Shown here piece by piece: positions 34,905-42,864 of a DNA stretch of 60,230 nt. Numbering within the stretch: position 1 is the first letter of the stretch; every line of letters begins with the position of its first letter. The notes below the pieces were generated by a model. That model saw only the letters and a program-made list of their open reading frames with translations. It was not told the origin of the DNA and did not search any database. The position numbers were made by a program, and so were the translations under genes. Origin of the DNA: Bacteroidota bacterium (GTDB taxonomy: Bacteria > Bacteroidota > Bacteroidia > Chitinophagales > UBA10324); NCBI GenBank assembly GCA_018267315.1, contig JAFDYS010000023.1, positions 106,344 to 166,573 of the forward strand, read 5' to 3'.

Positions 34905-36347
34905 ATGGTTTTTAATTCTTTCGCTTTTCTCATTTTCTTCCCGGTAGTCACTATTCTCTATTTCCTTTTACCACATAAATGGCGCTGGCTTCATCTGCTC
35001 ATCGCCAGTTGTGTGTTTTACATGTTCTTTATTCCGGTTTACATAGTCATCCTCATCTTCACCATTATCATTGACTATTTCGCCGGCATCCTGATAGACC
35101 GCGCGCAGGGCACGCGAAGAAAAATGTGGTTGCTGATGAGTATTGTGGCCAATGTGGGTGTATTGGCCGTTTTCAAGTATTACAACTTTTTTATCATGAA
35201 TACGCTCTGGATCGCCAACCTATTTGGGGCGCATCCGGATTTACAGTACCTCAACATCATCTTGCCCATCGGGCTTTCATTCCACACCTTTCAGGCGATG
35301 AGTTACACCATCGAAGTCTATCGCGGCAACTTCAAGCCCGTGAAAGACTTCGGCATTTATTCATTGTATGTCATGTTCTATCCGCAGCTGGTGGCAGGCC
35401 CGATCGAGCGGCCACAAAATCTGATTCACCAGTTTTATGAAAAGCACGAGTTCGACTATCAACGGGTTGTGAGCGGACTGAAGCTGATGCTGTGGGGGTT
35501 GTTTAAGAAAGTGGTGATTGCCGACCGGCTCGGTGCTTATGTAGCCAATGTGTTCAACTTTCCGCACCAGCATCCCGGTGAACCGCTCACCTTTTGGGTA
35601 GCTGCCTGGTTCTTTGCCATTCAGTTGTACTGCGACTTTGGCGGCTACAGTGATATCGCTATCGGCTCGGCACGTGTGATGGGCTTTACGCTCATGACCA
35701 ATTTCCGCCGCCCGTATCTGGGTCAATCGGTAGGCGAAGTGTGGCAGCGCTGGCACATTTCACTAACTACCTGGTTCCGCGATTATGTGTTCAATCCGCT
35801 TGGCGGTTACCGCAGGGGCAAATGGCGCGGCATCTTCAACCTGGGGGTGCTCATGTTCCTCGCCGGGCTGTGGCATGGCGCCAACTGGACCTACGTGCTT
35901 TGCTTCCTGGTGTTTTATGTTTTTCTTGCTTCCAGACTTATCATCCGTAAACCATTACAGAAGTTCGATGATATCGTGTACAAGATTCATCCGCTGTTCG
36001 GGCGCATTGTGAATACGATACTCGCATTCCACTGCGGCATTTTCTCGTATGTGTTTTTCCGTTCGGGAAGCGTGAGTGATGCGCTGTACTATTACCAGCA
36101 GATGTTTAGTTTCAAGAGTCTGAAATTTTATGAGGGTGATGCCAGCACGCTGTGGTATGGCATTTTCGGAATCATCGTGCTGCTGGTGATTGAAGAATGG
36201 CAGGAAAACTACTCGAAGGATAAAGAAGCGGTTTTTCCCGAGCCGAAAGCGATGTGGGGCAAATTTGTTTTTTACGCTGCAGTTATTACAGTGATCATGT
36301 TAATCGGAGTTTTTGATGCAAGCCAATTCATCTACTTCCAGTTCTGA
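34905..36347 (+). CDS. MBOAT family O-acyltransferase (AlgI-like)
   Basis: A 480-residue integral membrane protein of the membrane-bound O-acyltransferase family. AlgI and relatives pass acetyl groups from the cytoplasm to a sugar polymer in the periplasm. Key traits are MVFNSFAFLIFFPVV, PIGLSFHTFQAMSYTIEVYRG, FYPQLVAGPIERP, FWQRWHIS-like VWQRWHISLTTWFRDYV and the active-site His in LAGLWHGANWTYV. It overlaps the next gene, an SGNH-like partner, by 32 bases, the usual pairing for polysaccharide acetylation. It starts a run of polysaccharide genes. Confidence 0.93.
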   Translation: MVFNSFAFLIFFPVVTILYFLLPHKWRWLHLLIASCVFYMFFIPVYIVILIFTIIIDYFAGILIDRAQGTRRKMWLLMSIVANVGVLAVFKYYNFFIMNTLWIANLFGAHPDLQYLNIILPIGLSFHTFQAMSYTIEVYRGNFKPVKDFGIYSLYVMFYPQLVAGPIERPQNLIHQFYEKHEFDYQRVVSGLKLMLWGLFKKVVIADRLGAYVANVFNFPHQHPGEPLTFWVAAWFFAIQLYCDFGGYSDIAIGSARVMGFTLMTNFRRPYLGQSVGEVWQRWHISLTTWFRDYVFNPLGGYRRGKWRGIFNLGVLMFLAGLWHGANWTYVLCFLVFYVFLASRLIIRKPLQKFDDIVYKIHPLFGRIVNTILAFHCGIFSYVFFRSGSVSDALYYYQQMFSFKSLKFYEGDASTLWYGIFGIIVLLVIEEWQENYSKDKEAVFPEPKAMWGKFVFYAAVITVIMLIGVFDASQFIYFQF

Positions 36348-37419
36348 GGTGAAGCACCCTTCACGCGGCGTCGGAAAATTTTTCCGTGTGGTGCTGGTAT
36401 TGCTGGTCGTGGTCATTGCTTTCGATCAGGTCGGCGGCTACATCCTTCACCACATGTACTTCAGCGCGAAGAGCGGCCCGTTTGCTGAAACAACCTTTAC
36501 GTTTACGAAGATGGATCAGGATGGAATCATTCTCGGTTCCTCGCGCGGTAGAAGAAACTACAACCCGAACCTCCTGGCAGACTCACTCGGCATTTCAGTT
36601 TACAATGCGGGTCATGACGGGCAAACCATTTTTTACGAGCAGTCCATCATCCGGATGGCGCTGGCCAGGTATTCACCCAAGCTCGTGATTATTGATTTGA
36701 ATCCCGAAGAGATGTATTACCGCGAGGTGCATTACGATCGCCTGAACGTACTGGCGCCTTACTTTAAGGATTATCCGGAAGTGAGAAGCATCTACTTGCT
36801 GAAGGGTATTCGTGACGGCACCGGAGAAGGCGATGATTTCTTTGTGAAGCCGGCGAAACGGAGTGATAACTCCTGGGACAATTTCTGGTTTCGTTTGCAT
36901 TCGATGGAGGAGTGGGTGCTGCCGCTGAATGCGGAGCGTTTCAAAATGTTCTCCGCCGTTTATCCCTATAACTCCACCGTACTCGACATCCTCACGGCAC
37001 TTTTCAAAAACAGAAAATCGGAATCGGGATTCAAGCCGCTGAAGGGAGTTATCACGCGGGAGAAAGCCGATGAGCTCATCCGTGAGAATGCAAAACTGAG
37101 AGAAACACCGGGCAAGGTGGTTGATGCCAACAAGCTGAAAGGTCTCGAAGAAATTATTTCGACCGTTACAGCAAAAGGAGGAAAGGTGGTGGTTACGATG
37201 TCGCCGGCGCTGGCTCCATTCGGCATGGAACCGTCATATAAAGCGGTTCAGGAAGTTTGCGCGAAATACGGAGTACCGTTCAAAGACTACAGCCAGGATA
37301 CCGGTTATGCCCGACTGGAAAACTTTTTCGACAATCACATGAATAAAGACGGAGCGAATCTTTTTTCTTCCAATCTTGCCCACGATATTAAGTCACAGTT
37401 TTTTCCCGGAAATTTTTAA
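36316..37419 (+). CDS. SGNH-like partner protein of the MBOAT acyltransferase
   Basis: A 367-residue protein with one N-terminal transmembrane helix (VVLVLLVVVIAFDQV) and a periplasmic SGNH-hydrolase-like domain: DGIILGSSRGRRNYN (block I Ser), YNAGHDGQTIFYEQ (Gly/Asn block), and a distal DNHMNKDGANLFS (Asp/His block). Such proteins (AlgJ/AlgX, DltD-like) complete O-acetyl transfer with an MBOAT partner. It overlaps that partner's end, starting at ATG inside it. The acceptor glycan is unknown. Confidence 0.75.
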   Translation: MQANSSTSSSEVKHPSRGVGKFFRVVLVLLVVVIAFDQVGGYILHHMYFSAKSGPFAETTFTFTKMDQDGIILGSSRGRRNYNPNLLADSLGISVYNAGHDGQTIFYEQSIIRMALARYSPKLVIIDLNPEEMYYREVHYDRLNVLAPYFKDYPEVRSIYLLKGIRDGTGEGDDFFVKPAKRSDNSWDNFWFRLHSMEEWVLPLNAERFKMFSAVYPYNSTVLDILTALFKNRKSESGFKPLKGVITREKADELIRENAKLRETPGKVVDANKLKGLEEIISTVTAKGGKVVVTMSPALAPFGMEPSYKAVQEVCAKYGVPFKDYSQDTGYARLENFFDNHMNKDGANLFSSNLAHDIKSQFFPGNF

Positions 37420-37428
37420 AGAAAAAAA

Positions 37429-37556
37429 TACCAATGATCAATTCACCAAATAATTTCCGAATAGAAAATTTCAAAAATGAACTTTGATTCAGCGCATTTA
37501 ATAATTGATCCGACCCGCATTAATTGGGAATTGGTAATTGATCATTTATTGGTAAA
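37429..37556. repeat. Long imperfect inverted-repeat element upstream of sulfotransferase 1
   Basis: Left arm taccaatgatcaattcacc is partly complementary to the right arm (aattgatcatttattggta). The right arm shows heptamer phasing (aattggg, aattggt, aattgat). It resembles the element at 23377-23513. The right arm runs up to the start codon of the first sulfotransferase. Confidence 0.65.
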
Positions 37557-38434
37557 TGAATAAACCCAATTTTCTTCTCGTCGGTGCCGGCAAGTCAGCC
37601 ACCCGGTCGCTGTATAACTACATGATACAGCACCCCGATGTGTTTATGCCGAAGATGAAAGAGCCGCAGTTCTTTGTCGCCAATGAAGTAGCAGGAAGAA
37701 TTCAGAAATGGCTCGATGATGAGAAGAAATATTTTCACCTGTTCGACGGATCTGAAGGCAAAAAGGCCGTCGGCGAAGCGAGCGTGATGTATTTATTCTT
37801 CTACGAAGAAGCCATCAGAAATATCCTGAAATACCTCAGCCCCCAAGTGAAGATTATGGTGATCCTTCGTAATCCTGCCGAGCGCGCCTATTCAGCTTAC
37901 AACTTCGTGCACCTTAATAATCCGGAAGAGAAATTTTCATTTGAAGAAGCCCTTCAGAAAGAAGATGAACGCTGGAATGACCGGTCATCCCTCTTCATGC
38001 AATACCGGCGCATGGGACTTTATGCCGATGCCGTGAAGGCCTACAAAGAAAATTTTCCAAACCTCCACATCATGTGGTATGACGAATTCAGAAAAGAACC
38101 TGAAAGAGTGCTGAAGGGCGTGTTTAAATTTTTAGGAATTGATCCGGAGGTACCGATTGACTATACACGGGTGTGGAACAAAGGCGGCAAGCGGTGGAAG
38201 AATCCCATGCTGAGATGGCTGTTCATGAGCGATAACATCTTCAAAAAGACGTACAAGGTTTTCTTTCCCAAACGCAAAGGGGTACGCACCCATGATTTCT
38301 TCACGCAGCAATTCATGGAGCAAACAGAACCCATGAATCCGGAAACAAAAAAGCAACTGATCGATTATTTCAGGGATGACATTCTCAAACTGCAGGCGAT
38401 CACGGGACGTGATTTGAGTGCGTGGATGAAATAA
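37556..38434 (+). CDS. Sulfotransferase 1 (PAPS-dependent, carbohydrate type)
   Basis: A 292-residue sulfotransferase-domain protein. It should move sulfate from PAPS to a hydroxyl or amino group of a sugar. The 5'-phosphosulfate loop is LLVGAGKSATRSLYNYM (residues 7-23), a variant with SAT in place of the usual (S/A)GT. The 3'-phosphate-binding segment is MVILRNPAERAYSAYNF (Arg105, Ser113). The family signature KEPQFF (35-40) and the C-terminal ITGRDLSAWMK are shared with its neighbours. No signal peptide, so it acts in the cytoplasm before export. It follows the MBOAT/SGNH pair, after a repeat element. Confidence 0.9.
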   Translation: MNKPNFLLVGAGKSATRSLYNYMIQHPDVFMPKMKEPQFFVANEVAGRIQKWLDDEKKYFHLFDGSEGKKAVGEASVMYLFFYEEAIRNILKYLSPQVKIMVILRNPAERAYSAYNFVHLNNPEEKFSFEEALQKEDERWNDRSSLFMQYRRMGLYADAVKAYKENFPNLHIMWYDEFRKEPERVLKGVFKFLGIDPEVPIDYTRVWNKGGKRWKNPMLRWLFMSDNIFKKTYKVFFPKRKGVRTHDFFTQQFMEQTEPMNPETKKQLIDYFRDDILKLQAITGRDLSAWMK

Positions 38435-38464
38435 GATGCTACCTACAATGAGTTCAAAAGGTTA

Positions 38465-39904
38465 ATGGAGTCAGGTCATAAAGAGAAAGACGAATCCCAC
38501 CACCACGAAATCGTTCGTGGTGGAGTTTCCGCGTTTACCACGCGCCTCATTGGCATGGGATTCAGTTACCTGTTTGCTGTGCTCGTGGCGCGCATGTATG
38601 GGGCGGCCGGAACAGGAATGTACAACCTCAGCCAGTCGCTGATGAATTTCCTCGCGAGCATCACCAAACTCGGCAGTGATACGCTGATGACCCGTTATGG
38701 CGCTCAATACAATGCACAGAAAAAATTCGGGTGGATCAAGGATCTCTACAATAAGTCGCTGCTGGTTTCTGTGCCGCTGGCCATCATCTTTTCCATTGCC
38801 GTTTATTTTCTGGCACCCTGGATTGCGCAGGAGGTTTTCAAGAAAGACGATCCTGAAGTGGCGCGGGCTTTCCGCATCGCAACCGTTGCGCTGCTTCCCG
38901 TCACCATTTTCAATATTTCCAATGGCGGGTTACGGGGCTTGAAGCAAATCCAGATTTATTCCCTGTTGCAGAACGTGAGCAACTTCCTGTTCGGCTGCAT
39001 CATCATCACCGTACTGTTTTTTGTTTCAGATGATCTGCTGGTTCCGGTGATCACCTATGTTTCTTTCATTACCATCACGGGATTGTTGGCCGGATATTTT
39101 TTCCTGAAGTACTCAAATTATGGTTCCACCAAGGTGGAAGAAGGACTCGACTTCAATGAAAAATTCTGGATCGGCTTCTCGCTTTTTGTCGCTTCACTTG
39201 CTTCGCTCGTGCGTGGCTATGCTGACACTTTCATTCTCGGCCGCTATGCCACCATTGCCGATGTGGGTGTTTACCGCACAGCGTTTAAAGTGGCCACCAT
39301 CGCGCGCATCGCGCTCACGGCATTTCTCGTTCCGGCGGCACCGAAGTTCGCCGAGTTGTTCTCACAGGGAAAAATGAAAGAGTTGGGGCAGTCGGCGCAG
39401 TTCGCCACCAAAATCATCTTCTGGTGTTCGGCACCGATTCTTGCGGGAGTGATCATTCTCTCGCCTTTCATCATGGGCATTTTCGGTAAAGAGTTTTTGG
39501 CGGGAACCGAAGCGCTCATCATTCTTTCCATCGGACAATTTATCAATGCTGCAACCGGTCCGGTGAGTAACATTCTGATGATGACAGGGCGGCAGAAACT
39601 TAACCGGAACCTGATGGTGGGCACCACCATCCTCGCGATTATCCTCGACCTCATTCTCATCCCGCGCTTCGGCATTGTGGGGGCGGCCTGTGTGAATACC
39701 TTCGGCGTGATTCTCATGAACATGATACCGTTCTTCCTCATCAAGAAATACTACGGGTTCTACACCCTCGACTTCAGAGAGCTGATGAAGGTTCGTCCCA
39801 AAACATTTATCAAAGAGATCAGGCAGGCCTTAAAGAAAGAGAAGAAGAAAAAGGATGATGGGGAAGCACCTGCTGTCGATGAGCAAATGGGAGGCATGGA
39901 GTGA
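38465..39904 (+). CDS. Wzx-like polysaccharide flippase
   Basis: A 479-residue membrane protein with about 12-14 helices of the MATE/Wzx (MurJ-like) superfamily. It should flip lipid-linked oligosaccharide across the inner membrane. Traits: GVSAFTTRLIGMGFSYLFAVLVARMYGAAGTGMYNLSQS, YADTFILGRYATIADVGVYRTAF and LIPRFGIVGAACVNTFGVI. The C-terminus is a long Lys-rich cytoplasmic tail (EIRQALKKEKKKKDD). It lies between sulfotransferases 1 and 2, as expected if sulfation and export of the glycan are coupled. Confidence 0.9.
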   Translation: MESGHKEKDESHHHEIVRGGVSAFTTRLIGMGFSYLFAVLVARMYGAAGTGMYNLSQSLMNFLASITKLGSDTLMTRYGAQYNAQKKFGWIKDLYNKSLLVSVPLAIIFSIAVYFLAPWIAQEVFKKDDPEVARAFRIATVALLPVTIFNISNGGLRGLKQIQIYSLLQNVSNFLFGCIIITVLFFVSDDLLVPVITYVSFITITGLLAGYFFLKYSNYGSTKVEEGLDFNEKFWIGFSLFVASLASLVRGYADTFILGRYATIADVGVYRTAFKVATIARIALTAFLVPAAPKFAELFSQGKMKELGQSAQFATKIIFWCSAPILAGVIILSPFIMGIFGKEFLAGTEALIILSIGQFINAATGPVSNILMMTGRQKLNRNLMVGTTILAIILDLILIPRFGIVGAACVNTFGVILMNMIPFFLIKKYYGFYTLDFRELMKVRPKTFIKEIRQALKKEKKKKDDGEAPAVDEQMGGME

Positions 39905-39951
39905 AGTGAAAATCCTACTTTCAGCCCCTAAACCCAAAACAGCAGTTCACA

Positions 39952-40827
39952 TTGCTTCCCAATTTTCTTTGCGTAGGCGCACAAAAATCCGGCACCACCA
40001 CTCTCTATGAGATTTTGAGAGAGCATCCTGATGTATTTCTTCCACGCAAAATCAAGGAAACGAAGTTTTTTGTACTGGAGGAAAAATTCGCGAGAGGAAA
40101 AGCATGGTATGAGAAAGAATTTTTCAGCGAATGGAAAAATGAAACAGCCGTAGGAGAGATTGATCCGGCCATGATGTTTGAAGAGAAATCGGCGCAGCGC
40201 ATTTTTGAAACGCTGGGTAAAAATGTAAAACTGATTTTCATTTTTCGCAATCCGGCATCGCGTGCCTATTCCCATTACCTCATGAGCCAGCGCAAGGGAT
40301 TTGAAGAGCTGCCGTTTGATGAGGCGATTGAACAGGAAAAGGAACGGCTGCAAAAAGAGCCGGGCAAGAAGTACAACTTCAGTTACCTCGCCAGAGGTTA
40401 TTATGCAGCGCAGGTGCAGCGGTTTATTCAGTTGTTTGGAAAAGAACACATGTTATTTCTCGTGTTTGAAGATGACTTCATCAAAAACCGGAAGAGCACG
40501 TTTGATCGCATCCAGGAATTTCTGGGTGTGAAAAGAGTGGAGCTTAACCTCGACATCCGCAGCAATGAAGCAGCCGCGCCCAAGAGTAAAACGCTTCATG
40601 ATCTCACGAGGAAAAAAAATCCGCTGAGGTCGGTGGCAGGGAAACTGCTCCCCAAATCGGTTCGCCGCGGCATTCAGAAATTCCTGAGCGGGTCGAATGC
40701 AGAAGCGGTCATCAATCCCAAACTTGATCCGAGACGGGAAAAGGAAATAATACAGCGGTATTTCATGGACGATATTCATCAACTGGAAAAAATAATCGGG
40801 CGTGATTTGAGTACCTGGTACGCTTAG
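39952..40827 (+). CDS. Sulfotransferase 2 (PAPS-dependent, carbohydrate type)
   Basis: A 291-residue sulfotransferase. PAPS loop: FLCVGAQKSGTTTLYEIL (Lys12); 3'-phosphate segment: FIFRNPASRAYSHYL (Arg99, Ser107); KETKFF near residue 35; C-terminal IIGRDLSTWYA. The start appears to be TTG, which gives the usual LPNFLCVGAQK beginning; no ATG is placed suitably, so this start is tentative. Without a signal peptide it should be cytoplasmic. Confidence 0.9.
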   Translation: MLPNFLCVGAQKSGTTTLYEILREHPDVFLPRKIKETKFFVLEEKFARGKAWYEKEFFSEWKNETAVGEIDPAMMFEEKSAQRIFETLGKNVKLIFIFRNPASRAYSHYLMSQRKGFEELPFDEAIEQEKERLQKEPGKKYNFSYLARGYYAAQVQRFIQLFGKEHMLFLVFEDDFIKNRKSTFDRIQEFLGVKRVELNLDIRSNEAAAPKSKTLHDLTRKKNPLRSVAGKLLPKSVRRGIQKFLSGSNAEAVINPKLDPRREKEIIQRYFMDDIHQLEKIIGRDLSTWYA

Positions 40828-40831
40828 ATAA

Positions 40832-40904
40832 AACCACTAAGGCACATAGTGCACCGTGGTTCACTACGCCAGGTGTTACTTAGTGATCTTAGTGCCTAAG
40901 TCGC
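40832..40904. repeat. Degenerate hairpin repeat between sulfotransferases 2 and 3
   Basis: Words actaaggcac and ttagtgcctaag recur in inverted form, as in a common Bacteroidota repeat. It fills the gap between the two genes. Confidence 0.55.
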
Positions 40905-40913
40905 AAATTTTTT

Positions 40914-41834
40914 ATGGATAAAAGATTTCCAAATCTCTTCATCGTCGGCGCTGCGAAAGCAGGCACCACTTCGTTTCATTACGCCCTCGATCAGCATCCG
41001 GAGGTATTCATGAGCCGGAAAAAGGAGCCGGGATACTTTGTTTGGCCAGAAGAAGAATTGCAGTTCATCAACAACGGCACGCTTATTACTCAGCCGCGCT
41101 TTCTCGTCAATCATCTCGATGATTATTTGAAGTTGTTCGAAGAGGGAATTGACAAGAAGATTCGCGGGGAATCATCCACCACCTATCTTTTCTTCTATGA
41201 AAAGTGCATCGCCAATCTCAGGCGGATTCATCCTGATCCTGCGCATGTCAATATTGTGATAACACTCCGCAATCCGGTGGACCGCGCTTTTTCGCAGTAC
41301 ATGCACAAGGTACGCGATGGCGCTGAGTCGCTTTCATTTGAAGAGGCGCTGGATAAGGAAGCATGGCGAAAAGAAAACAACTGGCATTTCGATTATCAGT
41401 ATGTGCAGCGCGGTTTTTATTATCAGCAGGTGAAAGCATTCCGGGATAATTTTCCAAATACAAAAATTTTCCTGTTTGAGGACCTCAGAAGTGAAACGGA
41501 GAAAGTCTTCACCGAACTGCAAACATTTCTGGGTCTTGAAGTGAAGGAACTGAAAGCCGATGATGAACTGAACATGAGCGGCAAGCCCAAAGTGGAATCA
41601 GTCAATATATTCCTGAAGAGGAAGAATCCGCTCAAAAGTTTTATTGGCAAGCTTCTTCCAAAAGAAATGCGGAGAAAAGCGCGTCTCAAAGTGCAGAGCG
41701 CGGTGTACAAATACAATCTTGAAAAGGAAGCTATGGATCCGGATACGCGTGTGCGATTGAAAAAAATATTTAGTGAAGACATCCTGAAGCTGCAGGAGTT
41801 GATCGGCCGCGATTTATCAGGATGGTTGAAATGA
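40914..41834 (+). CDS. Sulfotransferase 3 (PAPS-dependent, carbohydrate type)
   Basis: A 306-residue sulfotransferase. PAPS loop: LFIVGAAKAGTTSFHYAL (Lys15); KKEPGYF near 36-42; 3'-phosphate segment: ITLRNPVDRAFSQYM (Arg119, Ser127); C-terminus LIGRDLSGWLK. Its stop overlaps the next sulfotransferase by an ATGA, the mark of translational coupling. It is closest in outline to sulfotransferase 6. Confidence 0.92.
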   Translation: MDKRFPNLFIVGAAKAGTTSFHYALDQHPEVFMSRKKEPGYFVWPEEELQFINNGTLITQPRFLVNHLDDYLKLFEEGIDKKIRGESSTTYLFFYEKCIANLRRIHPDPAHVNIVITLRNPVDRAFSQYMHKVRDGAESLSFEEALDKEAWRKENNWHFDYQYVQRGFYYQQVKAFRDNFPNTKIFLFEDLRSETEKVFTELQTFLGLEVKELKADDELNMSGKPKVESVNIFLKRKNPLKSFIGKLLPKEMRRKARLKVQSAVYKYNLEKEAMDPDTRVRLKKIFSEDILKLQELIGRDLSGWLK

Positions 41835-42820
41835 TCAATGACTATCTTCGCCGCTTTATACCAGGAATGGCAGAGAAACTTCCCAATTTTTTTATAGTAG
41901 GCGCCGCCAAATCAGGAACCACTTCCCTCTACGAATACCTCAAACTTCACCCGGAGGTGTATATGGCTCCCATCAAAGAGACCCATCATTTCAGCACTGA
42001 TATTGACAACACGAAGTTTCGCCCCAATTATGCACGATCGCTCAACAAAGATTTAAGCAAGTGGCTCGAAGGTGATTTGAGCGAAGGAATTTTTCATGCT
42101 TTCGTGAGCGACTGGAATCAATATGTTCAGTTGTTCAAGAATGTGAAGGGTGAAAAAGCAATTGGGGAAGTCACCAACTCTTATCTCTATTCATCTTCTG
42201 CTGCGAAGAATATCAAGGCGAAATTTCCGGATGCCAAAATCATCATGATGCTGCGGAACCCGGCAGACCGGGCTTTCAGTCACTACCTCATGGATTTGCG
42301 TATTGGCTACGAAACGGAAGATTTTATGAGCGCCGTGAAGAAAGACATGGCACGCGATCCGAAAGGATGGGGCATCAGCAACATGTATATTGAAATCGGG
42401 CAGTACTATGAACAGGTGAAGCGCTTCATGGATGTTTTTCCGAAAGAGCAACTGCGCATTTACCTCTTTGATGATTTCGTGAAGAATCCCGAGGCAACTA
42501 TGAAGGATATCTTCTGCTTTCTGGGTGTAAGTGAAACCACTTCCATTGATTTCAGTAAGAAGTACAACCCGAGCTTCATTCCCAAGAATAGACTTGTTTC
42601 GAAACTGAATACTCAAAAACGGGTGAAGGACTGGCTGAAGAGTGTTTTGCCGAAATCAGTGAAATCAAAATTCAAGAAAACATTTTACACTGATAAAGAT
42701 TTGCCAAAACTGAAACCCGATGAAAGGAAATTTCTGCAGGGGATTTTCAGGGAGGATATCCGGAAGCTGTCACAGTTGATTGGAAGGGATTTGACGAAGT
42801 GGCTGGATGAAAAGAAATAA
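41831..42820 (+). CDS. Sulfotransferase 4 (PAPS-dependent, carbohydrate type)
   Basis: A 329-residue sulfotransferase. PAPS loop: FFIVGAAKSGTTSLYEYL; KETHHFS; 3'-phosphate segment: MMLRNPADRAFSHYLMD; C-terminus LIGRDLTKWLDEKK. I chose the ATG that overlaps the TGA of sulfotransferase 3 (ATGA); an ATG three codons earlier is also in frame, and one at residue 13 (MAEKLPNFF) matches the starts of its neighbours better. It is somewhat longer than the other members because of an insert at about 57-85 (PNYARSLNKDLSKWLEGD). Confidence 0.92.
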   Translation: MINDYLRRFIPGMAEKLPNFFIVGAAKSGTTSLYEYLKLHPEVYMAPIKETHHFSTDIDNTKFRPNYARSLNKDLSKWLEGDLSEGIFHAFVSDWNQYVQLFKNVKGEKAIGEVTNSYLYSSSAAKNIKAKFPDAKIIMMLRNPADRAFSHYLMDLRIGYETEDFMSAVKKDMARDPKGWGISNMYIEIGQYYEQVKRFMDVFPKEQLRIYLFDDFVKNPEATMKDIFCFLGVSETTSIDFSKKYNPSFIPKNRLVSKLNTQKRVKDWLKSVLPKSVKSKFKKTFYTDKDLPKLKPDERKFLQGIFREDIRKLSQLIGRDLTKWLDEKK

Positions 42821-42826
42821 ACTCAA

Positions 42827-42857
42827 AACCTTACAGGTCTTCACGACCTGTAAGGTT
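42827..42857. repeat. Perfect 13-bp palindrome between sulfotransferase 4 and GT2
   Basis: aaccttacaggtc, loop ttcac, gacctgtaaggtt. It lies 6 bases after the sulfotransferase 4 stop and 8 bases before the GT2 ATG. It resembles a dispersed palindrome known in Bacteroidota. There is no T-run, so it is not a classical terminator but could stabilise mRNA or attenuate the downstream genes. Confidence 0.85.
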
Positions 42858-42864
42858 CCTCAAC

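Noticed and set aside
34624..34947. Plus-strand frame of 107 codons before the MBOAT gene
   Set aside because: It begins in repeat DNA and runs into the MBOAT gene in another frame; low-complexity translation without homologous pattern.
42827..42857. Classical rho-independent terminator
   Set aside because: The stem is perfect, but neither side has a T-run and the next gene starts 8 bases later.
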